Positions 48,001 to 62,566 are shown, counted from the first letter of the stretch. The stretch is 64,000 nt of DNA from Lates calcarifer (GCF_001640805.2 NC_066838.1:20600743-20664742), one strand, 5' to 3'. Numbers and translations: made by a program. The notes: generated from the sequence alone by a model not told the origin.

Positions 48001-48828
48001 TAACCTCTGTTACAAAGAAGCTCTCTTATGCCAATAACCACACCCAACAGTGATGTCACAGGATCCTGGAGTGCACCTGTACATCACCACAGCAAGGTGA
48101 GAAGGTACCGAACCAACAGAGATCAGCAAACACAAGATTTATAGAGAGTGTTAAATTACTCTTTAAACGTGGAATGGCAGTGGGTTCACCACACTAAAGG
48201 CTTTGAGGTGAATCCATCATTAATAATCTACTTCTCAACATGTTTTCATTCATCAATCAGACGCATTGTAAAACATAAGCGGCACAGAAAGTGCGAAGAA
48301 AAGTGTGAAGTGAAGTTAGTGCTGATACTTGCTACAATACTTCATAAGTCATGCTGATACTTTTTAATTTTCCCATCTCTAATGCGCAACAACTGTTAAT
48401 GAATGGCTACTAGTAGGTCTCAACCTTCCTGGGTAAATATGTTGCAGATCTGTGATAAAGTTAGACAAAATTATACAAAGCCATTGAACATAAATCACAC
48501 TGTCAATAAATGGAAAGGAGCTGGAACCCAGTGAAGCACAGTCAAGAGGTTCTTTGCTGGTTGTTCAGAAATAACAAGCTTATTTATTTTTGGACATTGT
48601 GAATGCTGTGGGCCTGATGTGGCCACGTTATCCTGGAATATTCACAAAAACTGTCACCTTTTCCTTTTCTTTGTCATTACAGGTTAAGTCTGGTGTTATC
48701 CTATGTCTCTCAATGTCAACATAAATCCCATTAAAACGGCAAAACCTTAGTTTAAACAGTAGTTTATATCTCAATATAATTTTATTTGCCTAGTGGTTCC
48801 TCCTAAAGACATAAAACTTTTGCTAAAT

Positions 48829-48862
48829 AGAACTACATATCTGCTCACAGATATGTAGTTCT
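48829..48862. repeat. Perfect 15-bp hairpin
   Basis: agaactacatatctg and cagatatgtagttct are exact reverse complements separated by ctca, flanked by A-rich and T-rich sequence. Too short for a typical microRNA precursor. It may be the core of an eroded palindromic element. Confidence 0.8.
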
Positions 48863-51183
48863 TTTTAAAATTGTCCTTAAATGTTTTTTTCAGGTTTATT
48901 GTCATTTCCATGTATATGGTTGATATACAGGGAAATGAAACATTATTCATCATGGACCTCAGTGGACACAACTGCAGCATTTGTGTACAACCTTTCCTTG
49001 TGGTCACACTCCACTGCCACGAATCCCAACGGACAGTGATGACTCTCTGACGTTTCAGTTGCAAGTTAGCTGCACTCAACTGTGATAAGGCAAAGAGTGC
49101 TTTTCTGTGATGGTCCTTTACTTTCATGTTTAAAAATGTGTTGCTTTTTTTGAGGATGTAACTTTCAGTGACTCAGAAACTCATGACAAAAAGCAAACTT
49201 AATTGTAACATTATAGTTTACAATAAACAAAAAACCCCAAGTGCCCCTGAATCTATGCATTTGCAGTGCAACAAACCAATCAAAAAGATTTTTTCCTGAC
49301 CTGCAGACCACCGGTTTCTGTCTGAAGAAGGTTCATGCACTACTGATTCAATGGACTCCTCCCTGAATGGTTCTGACGGCTGCTCTTGGAAAAGTAACCC
49401 TGAAAAAAAGGACAATTTTTGTAAGAATGTTCACAAGAGTTGTCTCCTAAATCTAAAACAGTCGGTACAGATATGGCTGGGAAGCAGACAGCCCATAAGC
49501 TCCCTCGGGCTTTGGTCTGAATGTTACATACCTACAGTGATGGCATTCTTAGGAACATATGCTTCTTCTTAGATTTGCAGAGAGACAACATACAATCATG
49601 CATTTTATAAATATTGGCAGCAATATGGACCTACTCTTGGCGCTTGTCCGATTCTATGTCAAATTTACTTTCCAAAATGGCATGCCTACAAGATAATATG
49701 TTGGTTGCTACTTGTGCCAAGCACGGCTAAGCAGAGTAAAAATGTCAATAAATCGTTGTGTTTTGCTCAGGGTGGGAGAGCTGGAGATGTCTCTGGAAGA
49801 ACTATGGAGCAGTTTTCTATTTAGCTTCCCCCTCAGCAGTGCCTAGTCTTGTCATAACAGGAATCACTAAAGGTTTAGCTGTGACATTTTAAGATGATAT
49901 TACTGCTGATTACAATGACACTATGCCCAAGGGGGCGATTTCTATCAGACACAGAGAACATGTCATACTGTAGATCATGTCATGCATCATCACGCAATGC
50001 CTTTTGAACAATAAGGAAGGGGGTTTCTTGTAGATAAAAGTCACATATTTCTACAGGCAGTCCTGCCATAATATAACAAAAAACCTCACATGCACCTTCC
50101 ACTCACACAAACAGTTTGGTTGCTGTGCTGCGACACAAGAAAGACAAGTGGTGTGAAAGCAGTTTCAAAGATTCAATAAGAGAAGAAGATATTATCTTGC
50201 TGTTGGTTTAACAACTCAAATATCTTTTCTCTGAGATCAATAAATCACCGCCAGCAAATTACTTACAGTGAAATAGTGAGGGATGCCTTTCATGTGATTC
50301 ATTTGCATTTTCATTGAGTGTTTTTGTTTTCTAAGGCATTCTCTGCTCCTTTCTGGAAAGGTCAATGGGAAACAGTTGGTGTCTACTTTATCTGCATGAG
50401 CCAACTCTCAAGTTCAGCCAAGTAAGAAATAAGATTATCTTTATAGAAGCCAGTGTGAGAATCTGGCCTTTGAATCTTATTCAGTAGAGTATTAATGTCT
50501 TAGTGGGTGGAATCGGCCCAAACTGCTATTAAAATAACCGAAGTCTTGAGCGGGATGTTTTTCAATTCGCTGAGCCCCTCATGTTTAATGGAAATTGAGT
50601 GTCTCACCTTTTACATCAGTTGATCTTAACATTTAATAGATTCTTTTAAGGATATTAATCTTTTCCATTATATCTTTGTCGTGGATAAGAGTGAGGCATA
50701 TTTCTCTCAGGCGAAACAACTCATTAACTTCCCAGACACACCTGAGGTGTGATATGAGAAAACTCAGGTGAAAGGCAGAATAAAAGCTAACAGTTTGCCA
50801 ATGTAATACATGTCTCACTCTGCTATTTTTTAAAGCTTATACTTAAAACTGGAAACGCAAACACCTTTTTGCTCCATTATTTCCTGAGTCCGATTGACAT
50901 TTACTGAGAGCTACACTATTTGATCCCACTATTAAGTCAAATGTCATTGCATGCACATTATGAAATTTTCAAATTAACAAGGAGAACTACAGTATTGCAG
51001 TGTCAGGCAGAAAAAATACAGCTAGCACACAGACATTTCAACATAAGTAGCCATTCTTTTAGCCAAACTGCTGATGGCAGTCTCCAGAGAGAGCAGATGC
51101 TGTTGCCTTCTGGCTCTGGTCTTCACCGTTCCATTCCAGTAACTGCCTCTCTGCCTCCTGAGATTTGCTACTGTAAAAACTGT

Positions 51184-51205
51184 TCTCTCTCTCTCTCTCT
51201 CTCTC
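51184..51205. repeat. (TC)11 microsatellite
   Basis: Uninterrupted run of about 11 TC units. Confidence 0.95.
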
Positions 51206-53051
51206 AAGGCATCCAGGTGAAGAAAACACTAATACAATAGGTGGCGTTTATTCCTGACTTTAAAAATGTCATCAGCAGTCAGCTGTTATCTGGGTTAAGC
51301 ACATGGAGATGCATTGATAATTGAGATTAAATGTACAGCATAGGCCTATGCCAAGTGTGATGTGCGTTTCTTGTGTGACTGTCTTTAAGATTGTAAAATC
51401 AGATATGAGAACATTAAACTGGGAGATTACATTTTCTTTGAAAGGACTATTAAAAGGGAAGGAATCTGACAAGAGGACGTTTTCTCCCCAGAGTCATACA
51501 ATCAGTCACTGCTTTTATTGTGTTCTCCTCAATTCATACGGTTGACATGGTGCACTGAAGTCACATCACATGACAATGCAAAAATTGTGGTTCATGTAAT
51601 TGAACTTGCCAGCCCTCCTGTGATGCCTGAATTCATCTCTCTGAGATGAAACCACATTTGACCTTCAAATGTTTACATTAACAGCTGAATGGCACAAACA
51701 TAATCAGTTGGTCATGTTTCCGCAACAGGCGTATGTTAGATGTCAGAGATGCATACACTGATCATGCTTGTAAAGGAGCCATGTCTGTGCCTTTGCTTTG
51801 GTTATTTTCTTTTACTGCTACAGCCAAATACCAAAAACAAGCCTGAAATCTGGTATAATACAGACCAATTCCATATTTCCAAAACCGATGAGCATACATG
51901 GACAGAAAATGGTTATAGGTTATTTTTTGTGATATCGTGTGGCTGGTGAAGATACATAATTCAGGAAGAAATCAGTGAGAGATATGTCAAATCTCTGCTG
52001 GTCTTCTTCTCCACCTGAAAAGGATTCAGGAGAAATCTCAGTCTAACCCTCCTGACAAGGTCAGACTGTCTCATGCAACCTTTTGTGGAAAGCACTCAGC
52101 ACAACAAATGGACCCTAAACTGTTTGATACCTGCTGTTTGCACTCCAAAGGCAGCTCACTAGAGTTGATTATGGAGACCCACCCCAGCACTATCCGTCCC
52201 AGGCTATTTGTTCTGGGCCACTACCGACTGAATGTGACTTGGAACAGCTGGAGGTACCTGCAGAGGTCAGCTTAAAACCTTTCTACAAGTGACAATTCCT
52301 GTTATGTGATGGTTGTGATGGAAGAAAATTAATAGATGATATAAGATGTAGTGGATGTCGATTTATCTTAAAATATGGATTGTAAACCACAGGAACATTT
52401 TTAAATTTTCAGAAAGACCAATGAAAGAAATTCTTAATAGGAAATTACATTGAGTTACATCAGCTCATGGTCATTTGCTGTCACCACAACTGGACCCATG
52501 AAAGAGAGACAGCTAAGACTGACTAGACATTCTTCAATCTGTAATGTGGGACAAACACAAAACTGGGTGTGCAGGAGCTGCCAGTGGGTGCGCATATGTA
52601 TTAGGGCAACTGGCGCCCTACAGTTTTGCAAATAAACCTGATTTCTACATGAATCATTTCAAATACTTGACTCTGAGTCTGACTGGAAGTATGCCAAATG
52701 TAGCCACTAAAAACGTCCATTATGCCATACTATCCACAACTTGCTGGCTCATCTTACCCCAAAACATGAATATTCATCTGCACACGGTAGGTATGTTTAC
52801 ATGTGTGAGGCTATCTCTAATTGCACTTACACATAATCTGAGAAAACTGGGGAATATGCTAAATGCAATGGCGGATTATGCCGTGGACTATCATGAGGAG
52901 GAATTACTCATTTATCCGAACCGGTGTGAACAGACAAGGAACTAATCAAAACAACTTACCTCCCAAAAAAGTGGTGGTGTTCCTGCGGCCACTACTCTCT
53001 GTGAAGGAAAACCTTTCCTGATCAGGGAAGCGATGATTCCAGACTTGGAAA

Positions 53052-53210
53052 ATGGATGCGTCCATGGCTGATAGTAATTCCAGCAGTGAATTCACAGTAA
53101 GCGACTTGGCGGCACTTGTCAATGTTGTCCTCCCGGAGACTTTCCCCCAAAACGGACTAAAGAAAAGACAGAGGACGGCTCAACAAACACTCAGCTTTCC
53201 ATATGGTAAG
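53052..53210 (+). other. Unassigned exon-like ORF
   Basis: Starts ATGGATGCGTCCATGGC and reads MDASMADSNSSSEFTVSDLA and onward for about 50 codons to a good donor (ATATG followed by GTAAGAG near 53204). Base use differs from the flanks: more G+C and several CpG. The translation is serine- and leucine-rich at first, then basic (GLKKRQRTAQQ). I do not recognise the family and found no matching downstream exon on this strand before 62.9 kb. It could be the first exon of a gene, part of a transposon, or chance. Confidence 0.3.
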
Positions 53211-53669
53211 AGAACAACAACACCTCAAACACTGTTAGGGATTTAAGTCTGTACGGCCCACCACCAATAAACATTAGCATCGGGTTGTATTCCTTTGTCT
53301 CAGGTTAACAGGTGGCATTGGAGCAGTGTTAATGAGAGGCCTAAGCTAACAAGTTGAACCGGATGTAGATCCTTAAATTAGCATAACGGCGGTTCGAAGT
53401 GGCTACTATCTGAGTATACTATCAGTTAGACACAAAAGGTCTTAGAATAAAGGAGAAATAAACACATTTATTTGGAAAGCTGTAGGACACTCAAGCCAAT
53501 TGCCCCATATACCCTGTTTTATGCGAGTTTTCCTGTCCCGTATCTCCACAACAGAGGTGGCTAGTTAGCTGTGAGATTTTAAGTTATCATGACACGTGAA
53601 ACCAATAGTTACATTTATCGCAAATAAACCAAGTTGAAATTTACTGGAATTATTATTCAACATTGAATA

Positions 53670-53835
53670 GTGAGCTTTTGTGGTGCTGGTATATATGTAA
53701 AAGTTGTTACCTTCGAACAGAGCCAGGCTAGCTGTTTCTCCCAGCCCCCCTTTTTTATGCAGTCTTTATGCTAATTAGCATGCTAAGCTAATGATCTCCT
53801 GGATCCAGCTTCATATTTAATAGACATATATGGAA
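53670..53835 (+). mobile_element. Foldback element right-arm fragment, copy 1 of 2
   Basis: Contains gtgagcttttgtggtgctgg, cagagccaggctagctgttt, agtctttatgctaattagca and gatccagcttcatatttaat, matching the right arm of the element at 25186-25762. Immediately followed by a second fragment. Confidence 0.65.
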
Positions 53836-53841
53836 CATAAC

Positions 53842-54032
53842 ATGGATTAAACCAACAAAAAATAGTGTTTTAATTACTAACCTTTAGAGGTGCAGTGAGA
53901 TGGATTTTTATTTCCTTCGGGCAGAGCCAGGTTACCTGTCTCGCTCTGCCCGCAGCCTTTATGCTAAACTCATCTAATGATCGCCTGGCTCCAGCTTCAT
54001 TTTTAGCAGGAAAATATAAGAGTGGCATACCT
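53842..54032 (+). mobile_element. Foldback element right-arm fragment, copy 2 of 2
   Basis: Contains ggattaaaccaacaaaaaat, tttagaggtgcagtgagatg, cagagccaggttacctgtct, gcctttatgctaaactcatc and ggctccagcttcatttttag, again in right-arm order and in the same orientation as its neighbour. The two copies differ considerably, so a recent tandem duplication is unlikely. Confidence 0.6.
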
Positions 54033-54188
54033 AAGTGCATTTAGGACATTTCTCAAAATATTTAACTTTTTTTTTTTTTGCGATGACTTTGCCAAAAATG
54101 AGACCTTCATATTCATATTGGAGAAAGTTAAATGTTTTCTTGCCTAAGACAACTAACCCAAGCTTAAAATAATAATAACAATGATTAT

Positions 54189-54219
54189 GATAATAATAAT
54201 AATAACTATATATATATAC
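54189..54219. repeat. (TAA)n and (TA)n microsatellite
   Basis: A TAA run followed by a TA run. Confidence 0.85.
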
Positions 54220-57200
54220 ATACAAAGAAAATTATTATTTTTATTATTCAACATGTTGAAATAGAAACACAGCAGGCTGCACAACAGGATTAGAATATGG
54301 TCAAAGTAAGAGAATAGCTGGAAATCTTTTTTGAATATTTTCCGGAGCTGTTCAAGTGAACTTCATCTCACCATTACTGTGCTCACCATTTCTCCCCACC
54401 TCCACAGGCATAATAGGAAAATAGCTAATATAAAAACTGAAATTGTATTCTTTCCTCTGTAAAGAGAGATGATTGCATATCAAGTTGGCTGGTTGAAGTA
54501 CCTCCTGTGTATGACTCCTGTGTGGTAGGAGAGGAAGCATTTTTCTTCCAACCAATGGAAGAGTGAGTCAGGTTTATGACTATGGGGAGCAGAGGGTGGC
54601 CTTTATTTCCCTGAGAAGAGTCATTATTATTGCCCTGCAAATTTATGGCTTGCTTCTGGAGAGAACCTACCAGCAGAGTGCCTGTCATTTCTCTTACTAT
54701 CTTATGCATTATTGATAAGTCTATGGTCCTATCATCCATTGTGTGCTATTGCCATAACTCAACAGCTGAAAACAACATATACAGTATACCGTAGATGTGT
54801 AGAGTGAGTCTCTCTTTTGTTCTCACTACTGTATATTACACCACTGTTTTACGAGGACTTTCACCTGTTAAAGAGAAGTTATGACAGTACAGAGCACGAT
54901 ATCAACAACTTGGACCCCTCTTTAAGAAACTAAATGTTGTCACTTGTCTCTTAATAAAAATATTGTCTAGAAATCATGGCTAGAAGCCTCTTATAGAGGA
55001 AAGATATATTACACACACTTAAAAGAACGATTACCCTGTAATTCAAAAAAAAAAAAAAAGGCTAATCAAATTATACTCACTGTCATGAAGCCAGTTTACA
55101 CGGGTTTGATGCTCGGGTTCACATGGGGGTTGATGAGACACAGACGATGGCTTAAGACAGAATAGATGTGGGCTGTAATGAGCATGCTAATCCAAAAGCA
55201 AGGAGCTCTGAATCAGTGAATCAGTCACAAGGGACAAGAGTGCTTTCTGTGGTAATGCAGGTGAACCCGGCTGGGAGAGTGAAAAATGAGAAGTTATATT
55301 CATTAAATCCAGTGTGCAAATTATACAAATAGAAATGAGATATTTAAATTTGATGACCACTGACTATCATGTGCTTACAGCTGCTTTATTGGGCTGTAAG
55401 AGTAATGCATCACATGACAAAAGCCAGAACAGCTGATTAATTAAGGGGGTCTGCTTTAGTTAATATGTGCTGATAAATGGCTGCTATTAGCTATATACTT
55501 GGCAGTTACATGGGAAGATAATTATATCATCATGTTGTTAAAGGATAATAAGGATCAGCCTCTTGTAACAAAGGATGTCCTCCTTTGCCTCTGTCCGTGA
55601 ATGTTGCTGCTGCTCAAAGAAGAGGCAGGGTAAAAAAAAAAAAAGAGCATCCAAGCTCAGGCATCTTTCATTTTGTTTTATCAAAAGTGATAGTAAATCT
55701 GCCATCTTTAGACATGTGGGTGCACACAAAAGGTAGCTGTACATACTGTATAGATTACAAGTGGAACCACATACACACACACCAGAATCACTGCACAGTA
55801 CTAAACAAGTTAATCAGTAATGTTTTATTTGGCACCTCCCACATGTGCTACCTCTTTCTCTCTGTCTCTTTCCTCCAAAGCTCCTCTCACTGAAGGACCC
55901 TTCAGACCAGCAGCAATCATCCTATTTAGACAGCTGAGAGGGCTGCTTTTTGAAACATGGTATTGTGTAATTGTGCCTGCGCTTGCAATCATGCTCTTCA
56001 CTCTGCGATGATGAGGTTAATTTCGGTCTTTTGTGTACATTTTGCTTATTTGGTTGTTTATATAAGCTGTTTAATTTAACTGCAAAACAAGCTTATTTTT
56101 AATTTGAAACTGTCAGCTTTTCTCATATTTCAGAAAATTATGAATTGATTACATTTGCCTTGTTTTCTAATTTAGGTTTCATGCCATTTTGTTGTAAAAC
56201 CACGCTGTAAGAATTGACCTTTAAAGCATTTTTACAAACCATTCACATTATATTATATATTTTATTTGTTGTCTTCTTGATAAAATGATAAAAAAAAAAT
56301 ATGTCTGAGAAACACATTTAAAGCTTTATATGTGGTGATGCATCCTGGGCTGCAACAGTAAGGGAAGATAAAGACTCAACAAATTTGTTTATTAGCTCCG
56401 CACTTTCTGAAGCTCAGCCAATCCATCACCACTGAACGACCTTATGAATACATTACAATACATTAAAGCTGATTGGCTGCACAGGAGTCAGTTTGTGAGT
56501 TATGTTGTTTGTCATTCTGTTGCATTAGCTCCCTCAGTGATGATGCATACTCCTCTTCATTTAAAAGAAAGCTACTAATGCAACTGTTCTGAAAATCTGT
56601 GTTCAGATATCATGAGATATCAGATCTCATGAGCACAATTTTCTACATGAGAGAAATGAAGGAAATCATTTTGAATTCTTAGTTTAGGCTCCAGTGGAGC
56701 CTGCACACATATTGCAGAACCAACAAACACTTAATAACCAAATGCACTTGCAAGCATTTTGAGGTTTATCATTGATTTGTCTTGCATAGCAGGAACAGAA
56801 ATGGCTGGACTGATTTTAGAGGTGCATCAAGGAAGAGAGATATCCTTAGGGTGAATATAAATGATTTGGAACCCAATTTGTGGCTACACTCCTAGGAATG
56901 CAGGAACCAGCTGCTAAAGAACAATTTGACATCAGATGCAGGGTCAAACAGATGCCAAATAACATAACGACTGAACCACAATCATAAGGACTGGCTTCAG
57001 TTAAATAAGTATTTAGTAATTTAATTAAGTTTTCATAAAGATAGCGAATTAACAGTGAAATGTTTGCAAATGCTTGCACATAAATACGTATCAGTCTGCA
57101 AAATTAAACCCGTTCTGTTTTTTTCACTGGGTTTTCTGAGGCAGTATGTCAAATCTGTCAGAACAAACTGCATTGAAAGCCTTTGATTTCTTGTTTTTAG

Positions 57201-57264
57201 TTTTGATTAAAAATTAATTGATCCTCTTTTGCTCCTTTTTTTCAAACAATTTAAGTTTTTTCTT

Positions 57265-57700
57265 GGCAGATGCATTAAACTAAGGCTATATCAATTCCAC
57301 CAGGAATATGTGCTAAGTTCAGTACTGTATGCCCTCACCACCAACGAAAGCACAGCAATACTTAGCTCCAACACCATCATAAAGTTCATGGATGACACCA
57401 CCATCACCCATGAAAATATCATTTAAGCAAATGTCCATAAACAACATACCTTTGAGTTACAAAGTCCTCAGGTGGAGTCATTGTGGAGGGCAAATATAAA
57501 TCATGTATTATCTGGATTGGTTCATTTCTCAAGATTTTGCAATTTCCCCATCCTCCCTTATGGCGCCCCAAGCCTATTAGTTTCTACTGGACTAAAATGT
57601 GTCACCTCACTGATGTGTCTACTACAACAATACACGTCTATGTTGTAAAAAAATATGGAATATCACTAGCTTTATTACTTAAGAGGGGTTTCACTTAAAT
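57265..57700 (+). mobile_element. Decayed LINE reverse transcriptase fragment
   Basis: One frame reads VLSSVLYALTTNES and SSNTIIKFMDDTTITHENI, the catalytic block of a teleost LINE reverse transcriptase in which FADD or YADD has become FMDD. The following sequence continues in other frames (QVESLWRAN near 57470). Frame changes and stops show that the copy is inactive. Confidence 0.7.
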
Positions 57701-60700
57701 TATTCAATTTTGTTCATCATTGCAACTCTTTTCATATTACAGTACTTCTGAAACCTTCAAACCAGAAAATGAGATTTTGAATTACTTTCTAACTACAACT
57801 CCTCCAAAACTGTTGCTCAATTACATGAAATCTTAGAGAAAAAAGCTCCATTGTGTTCATATGTACTGTGTGTTGCACACAAAGGCATCCAGTTTCTATT
57901 GTCATTTCCTTCTGAGCAAACCTATAGGGTCTACTTTAAAGACAATTCATTGACTTGTCCATATGGTTTATAGGTTTCTAAATGGCTCCACTTCTCTTTA
58001 GGAAAAGAATGGGAATTTAATCACATACCTTTGGCGGGCTTAGAGAGGCAGCTGTGACAGTCAACAACCTCATCATGTCAGCTGAGACTCAGGAGAGACT
58101 GCCCTTGAAACACAAAGAACCTCTGAGGACATTGATTCACTTCAGCCACTATAGCACTGATTCACAATTACAAAGAACAGTGTACTCAAAATCTTTTCAG
58201 CACATACAAGCTTCTTAAAATTGACATAGTGCACCCTGGGTATCAAAATAAGTTTGTCATTAATGCTTCCCACATTCCCAGTGAGGGTTACCATCATCAC
58301 TACTCCCTACTCCTCTGCAATTTCAGTTCAGGGTAATGATACACTTAATTATTCTAGGTCCTGGCCAGAAATGTGACGATGGCACAATTTGGTAACAGAA
58401 TCCCAGTATTACAAGGTTCCTGATGTGTAATTACACAGATGTTATGAGTGAATCAGGTACTGTATATGGGCTTGCAGTTGATTTGTGCCATCATGTCTCA
58501 TCCTGCTTTTCATTTTGAGCCAAGGACAAACCGATACGCCTCAGTTGCTCTTATAATTATTTCTGCTTCTCTCCCTTTTCCATGCCCAGTCTCTCTGTCA
58601 TGCTCTCAGTCTCAGCCCAGGCCTGGGTGTCGATCCCTGAGGACATGACGCTGGAATGCCTATTTCAGACGTCTGCAGATGGGGATTGGGAACTATCTTA
58701 GATTCAATACAATTTTCCAAATCAAGACTGAGGAATTAAATGAAATCTTACAATGTTATCTCTCGGGTCGAATTGGTCATTCAAGTGTGCTGCCCTGATA
58801 GACTGATAACACAGCCCACTTATTTTTTATCATTCACATGCCACAGATTACATCTGACTGCATCTGTGCACACTGTGTAAATGCTACAGTGCTTGAGGGT
58901 AGTTTATGTCACCCGTCCATTCTTCAGCTCTTCAATCAAATTTGTTTGTACAGCACTGTAATTCAGTGTGGTATTCAAAGAAGAGATTATAATCCACGGG
59001 ACAATCCTCGTATTCTTCTTGTAATATGCACACAACGGCAGCACCGTCCCCAGACATGCAAGCTTTAGTGGTTGTCTGTGTTCACCAGATAAAGAGGAAC
59101 AATGGTTCTAATAGGCAGTAGAGAGTCTCCACAACCAATGTTTCAGTGCTGCACATTTGTTCTCACAAAGGCTAAATGTATTTTGAGTGGCAGATTAAGG
59201 ATATTGGTCAGGGGCTCTGCATTGTCAACCCTGAAAAGTGGGGTAAATGTGTGTTTGGATGATAATTCACACATTCTTAGGCTCGACGGCAGACAAAAAG
59301 GCGCACTGTTCCTGGTTTTGGGAAATGTGTTTCACAGATTGTTAATTATGGGTAGCATAATCTCATTAAGTCCTTTTGCTTTGCGACTCAATTTCTTTTA
59401 CAAGCATTAGTCATGATTGAGTAGTTTAGGGGTTTAAGTTCCTCTTTTGTCTGAGTTCAAAAAATGGCCGTCTTCATAAGGGCTCTGTTTTGTCCCATTG
59501 GTATTCCGCAAGGAAGCCTGATGTCCAGCAGCAGCTGCACAGTTTGTATGGTCAAGTGCCTGTAATACCAGCCTGCCTTGGCACCAGACTATCTCACAGA
59601 CACATTAACATCCAAAAATGGTATTCATCCAAAGATTGTTGAGATTCAGTATGATTTTAGCACGCTTTCACCAACAACCTGTTGTACAATATTAGTACAA
59701 TACACCACTGGAGGAACAAGTATTCAGATCCTTTACTTAAAGGAGCTATTTGTAAGTTTTGCTATTGCTACATAGCCAATGTAAACAGCTGTTTAGTTAC
59801 CAGTCTTGAAGAAAAGTTGCAAGTTTAGCATCAAACTAGTTCCATCACATATTTTCTTCTGCTGAAGTTAGCATTGCTAACCAGCTAGCACCAGCCTGAC
59901 TGGCCCATCTCATTACTTGCAGATAGTGAGTATAGTCAGTATAGCATCCAGACTGCTCTGAAGAAGCAACGCTGATCAGTGGGCATATTACTCTAGATTG
60001 GTGGAATAGAGGTATAAAGAAGCAGCAAACAGACATACTCAAGTAAAGCACAAATATTTCAAAATTGTATACAGTATTTAATTTGATGTCCTCAGTAACA
60101 CTGCAGTTCACAGCTTAGTGTACATGTATGGTTTGATAACTGTCCCTTTCAAGATGAACATTAATGACCAGCTATATGAGTGATTCAGGCTGCCCTCTAG
60201 GGATTTTTGTGGGTGAAGCAAAATCCAGACTGGCTCTGCTATTACCTCTACTCATTCAGATGTTGACTGCTCGTGCTGGAGAAAAATCTAATTTCAAAAG
60301 TATATCTGAAATACAAGATGATTTTACAATACATAAATATCAAGGTGACCATGATCGATGTCACAGTAGTTGCTGGCAAAGATTATTGATTTTGCGAGTA
60401 GGGTACTCTGTGCCTGGTTTTTTCCAAATGATCGCAGTAAATCTTGTGTTTCATCAGAGACGACAGTCAGTTAGCACACACCGCTGGACTTGGTGTCTCT
60501 AGTCTCTAGGAGAGGTGATTGAGTCCTTGAGAGCTCCTTGGGTAGACTGACATGGCAATTGCCCCTCTGTCTTTTAGAACATGTCAACGTGCCCTGTGTA
60601 TCCGTGTTAGCTGCACTGGCTATCAATGTTTATTTTAGACCAGCGATGTGTCATTAATAGCTCCGTCCACAGGGCTGATGAATAAACTCTTAAGTCTCTT

Positions 60701-62566
60701 CGAGTGTAAACATTGTGAAGACAGATTAGTTCTGCTGCTGTGGGTAAAGAAGATTAGCAGAGATTATTAACAAACATGTTGGATTAAGTAGACAGTATCA
60801 CTTCCTTCTTTACAGACATCCCAACCGTGTGGTTAAAACAGAATTTGGGATGCAACTGCTCAGACCAGCAGCATGCTTAAAACATCATGCCACCGCACGG
60901 TAGCTGGCTACACAGGGATTGGATGCAGAGCTGCCTGGATTCAATCTTCTCAGTCCCAATTAAAGTCAGATTTACTGACATCAGTCACAGTTCATCACAG
61001 TGATTATGCCCAAGCTGTTCAGCGAGGAGATGATACAGAGCTCATGGGAACTGCCACTAATTGGAAGTTCTCACTCTCTTACGTTGTGTCCACTCATTAA
61101 CCTTTCTATTCCATTGCAATATCTGCCACATATCTACATAGTCATATTGATACCTATATTGATACTACAGCTTAAAATAGTGTATTTATGCTTCCCTCTA
61201 CATATTGACCCAATTTGGGTACTACTGGGTAATAAATGTGAAAATAAAATATAAAAATAACACTAACTGTGGGTTGGAAAAAAAACTTTTGGGTCAAGTT
61301 AACCCAGTATTGCGTCAGTGTTATATTGACTCAAACTAGGTTACATTTTGACCCGGTGATTGTTTATTGAAATTAAACCAGGATTAAAAGAGAAGTCCAC
61401 CCTCCCATAAGCCATGGACTTACACTGTTTATCTGATTTTCACATAATGGTATCTAAGGGTATAAAGAAACTTATTGATTCACTCACATAAGCAATTTTC
61501 GCCCATCTGAAAAAGGGAGTCAATATGCACCTTGCAGGGACATGATAAGGAAGGATCATTTAAACATACATCTGTAATAATGGCATTGTTCTTTTCCTGA
61601 ATGGCTCAACCATGTATCTTGTATTGCAGGTACTAAGGGTCTGTAATCATGCAGGATGCTGGAAAATGAAGCCTGACCTGTGGTGGGATAATGCGACCTG
61701 GCATGAGATCACAAATTTTATCTGCTGTCAGGTATTTTCTCTGATGTGTGCCAGATGAATCAGAAACTTTGATCTTGCATTATTAGGTTCTTCACAATAT
61801 GTTTTAGGCAAGACAGTGTCAATTAAAAATACACAAACAACTAAAAATAGCACTTTAAAATACTGAAATTTCTGAGGGCCTGGCCTGTATAGCTACTATA
61901 GTGAAAGTATTGGTGTTACACATACAATACTTTTTATGTCAGTGGGGCCAAAAAAAGTATTTCACTTCTTCAGCCACACATGCAAATACAATCTTATTAT
62001 TAAATGCACACAGGGTTCCCTACACTTATTTAAAAGTTAAATTCTAAAACATTTCCATAACTTCATACTGAATTATTATGACTAAAGTGGTGCAGCAATG
62101 AAACTACTTTTACAGATCCCCATGACGCTGAAAATGTATTTTATTGTAGAATAAAACTTAAGGAATGAATATAGAATTTTTCACTGAAAATAAGATTTAA
62201 ATTTTTGGCCAGGCGATTTCTGGGAAGGTATTTCAAGAGAGAAAGCCTGTTCTTTACACTAGGCATTTAACATTCTCATTTTTTAATTGCGGCGCCCTTG
62301 GTGACCCATTTAAAATTTCTAGCTGCCCATGGGAAGGTCATGACTCAAGCTTTAGAAAGCAATGCTGCAATGAACTAAACTCTCAATGAAGATGGCTTTA
62401 GTTTAATTGCAGTTTAATAGGAGAGATGCTGCACCTTGACCAGCTCTCACACGATAGTGTCCAGTGCCATCTAGTGGTACGAAGATGACAATAAACAGCA
62501 GTGGTATGGCTCTATGTTCAGGGTTTTGACTCATTATTTTATATCAGTCCCTCAGGAAAATTACTT

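Noticed and set aside
47940..48130. Possible dispersed repeat ('gatgtcacaggatcctgg')
   Set aside because: It looks familiar from fish genomes, but I could not support its limits or family from the sequence alone.
52544..52945. 133-codon ORF upstream of the exon-like island
   Set aside because: No domain or signal is evident and codon composition looks like the surrounding non-coding DNA.
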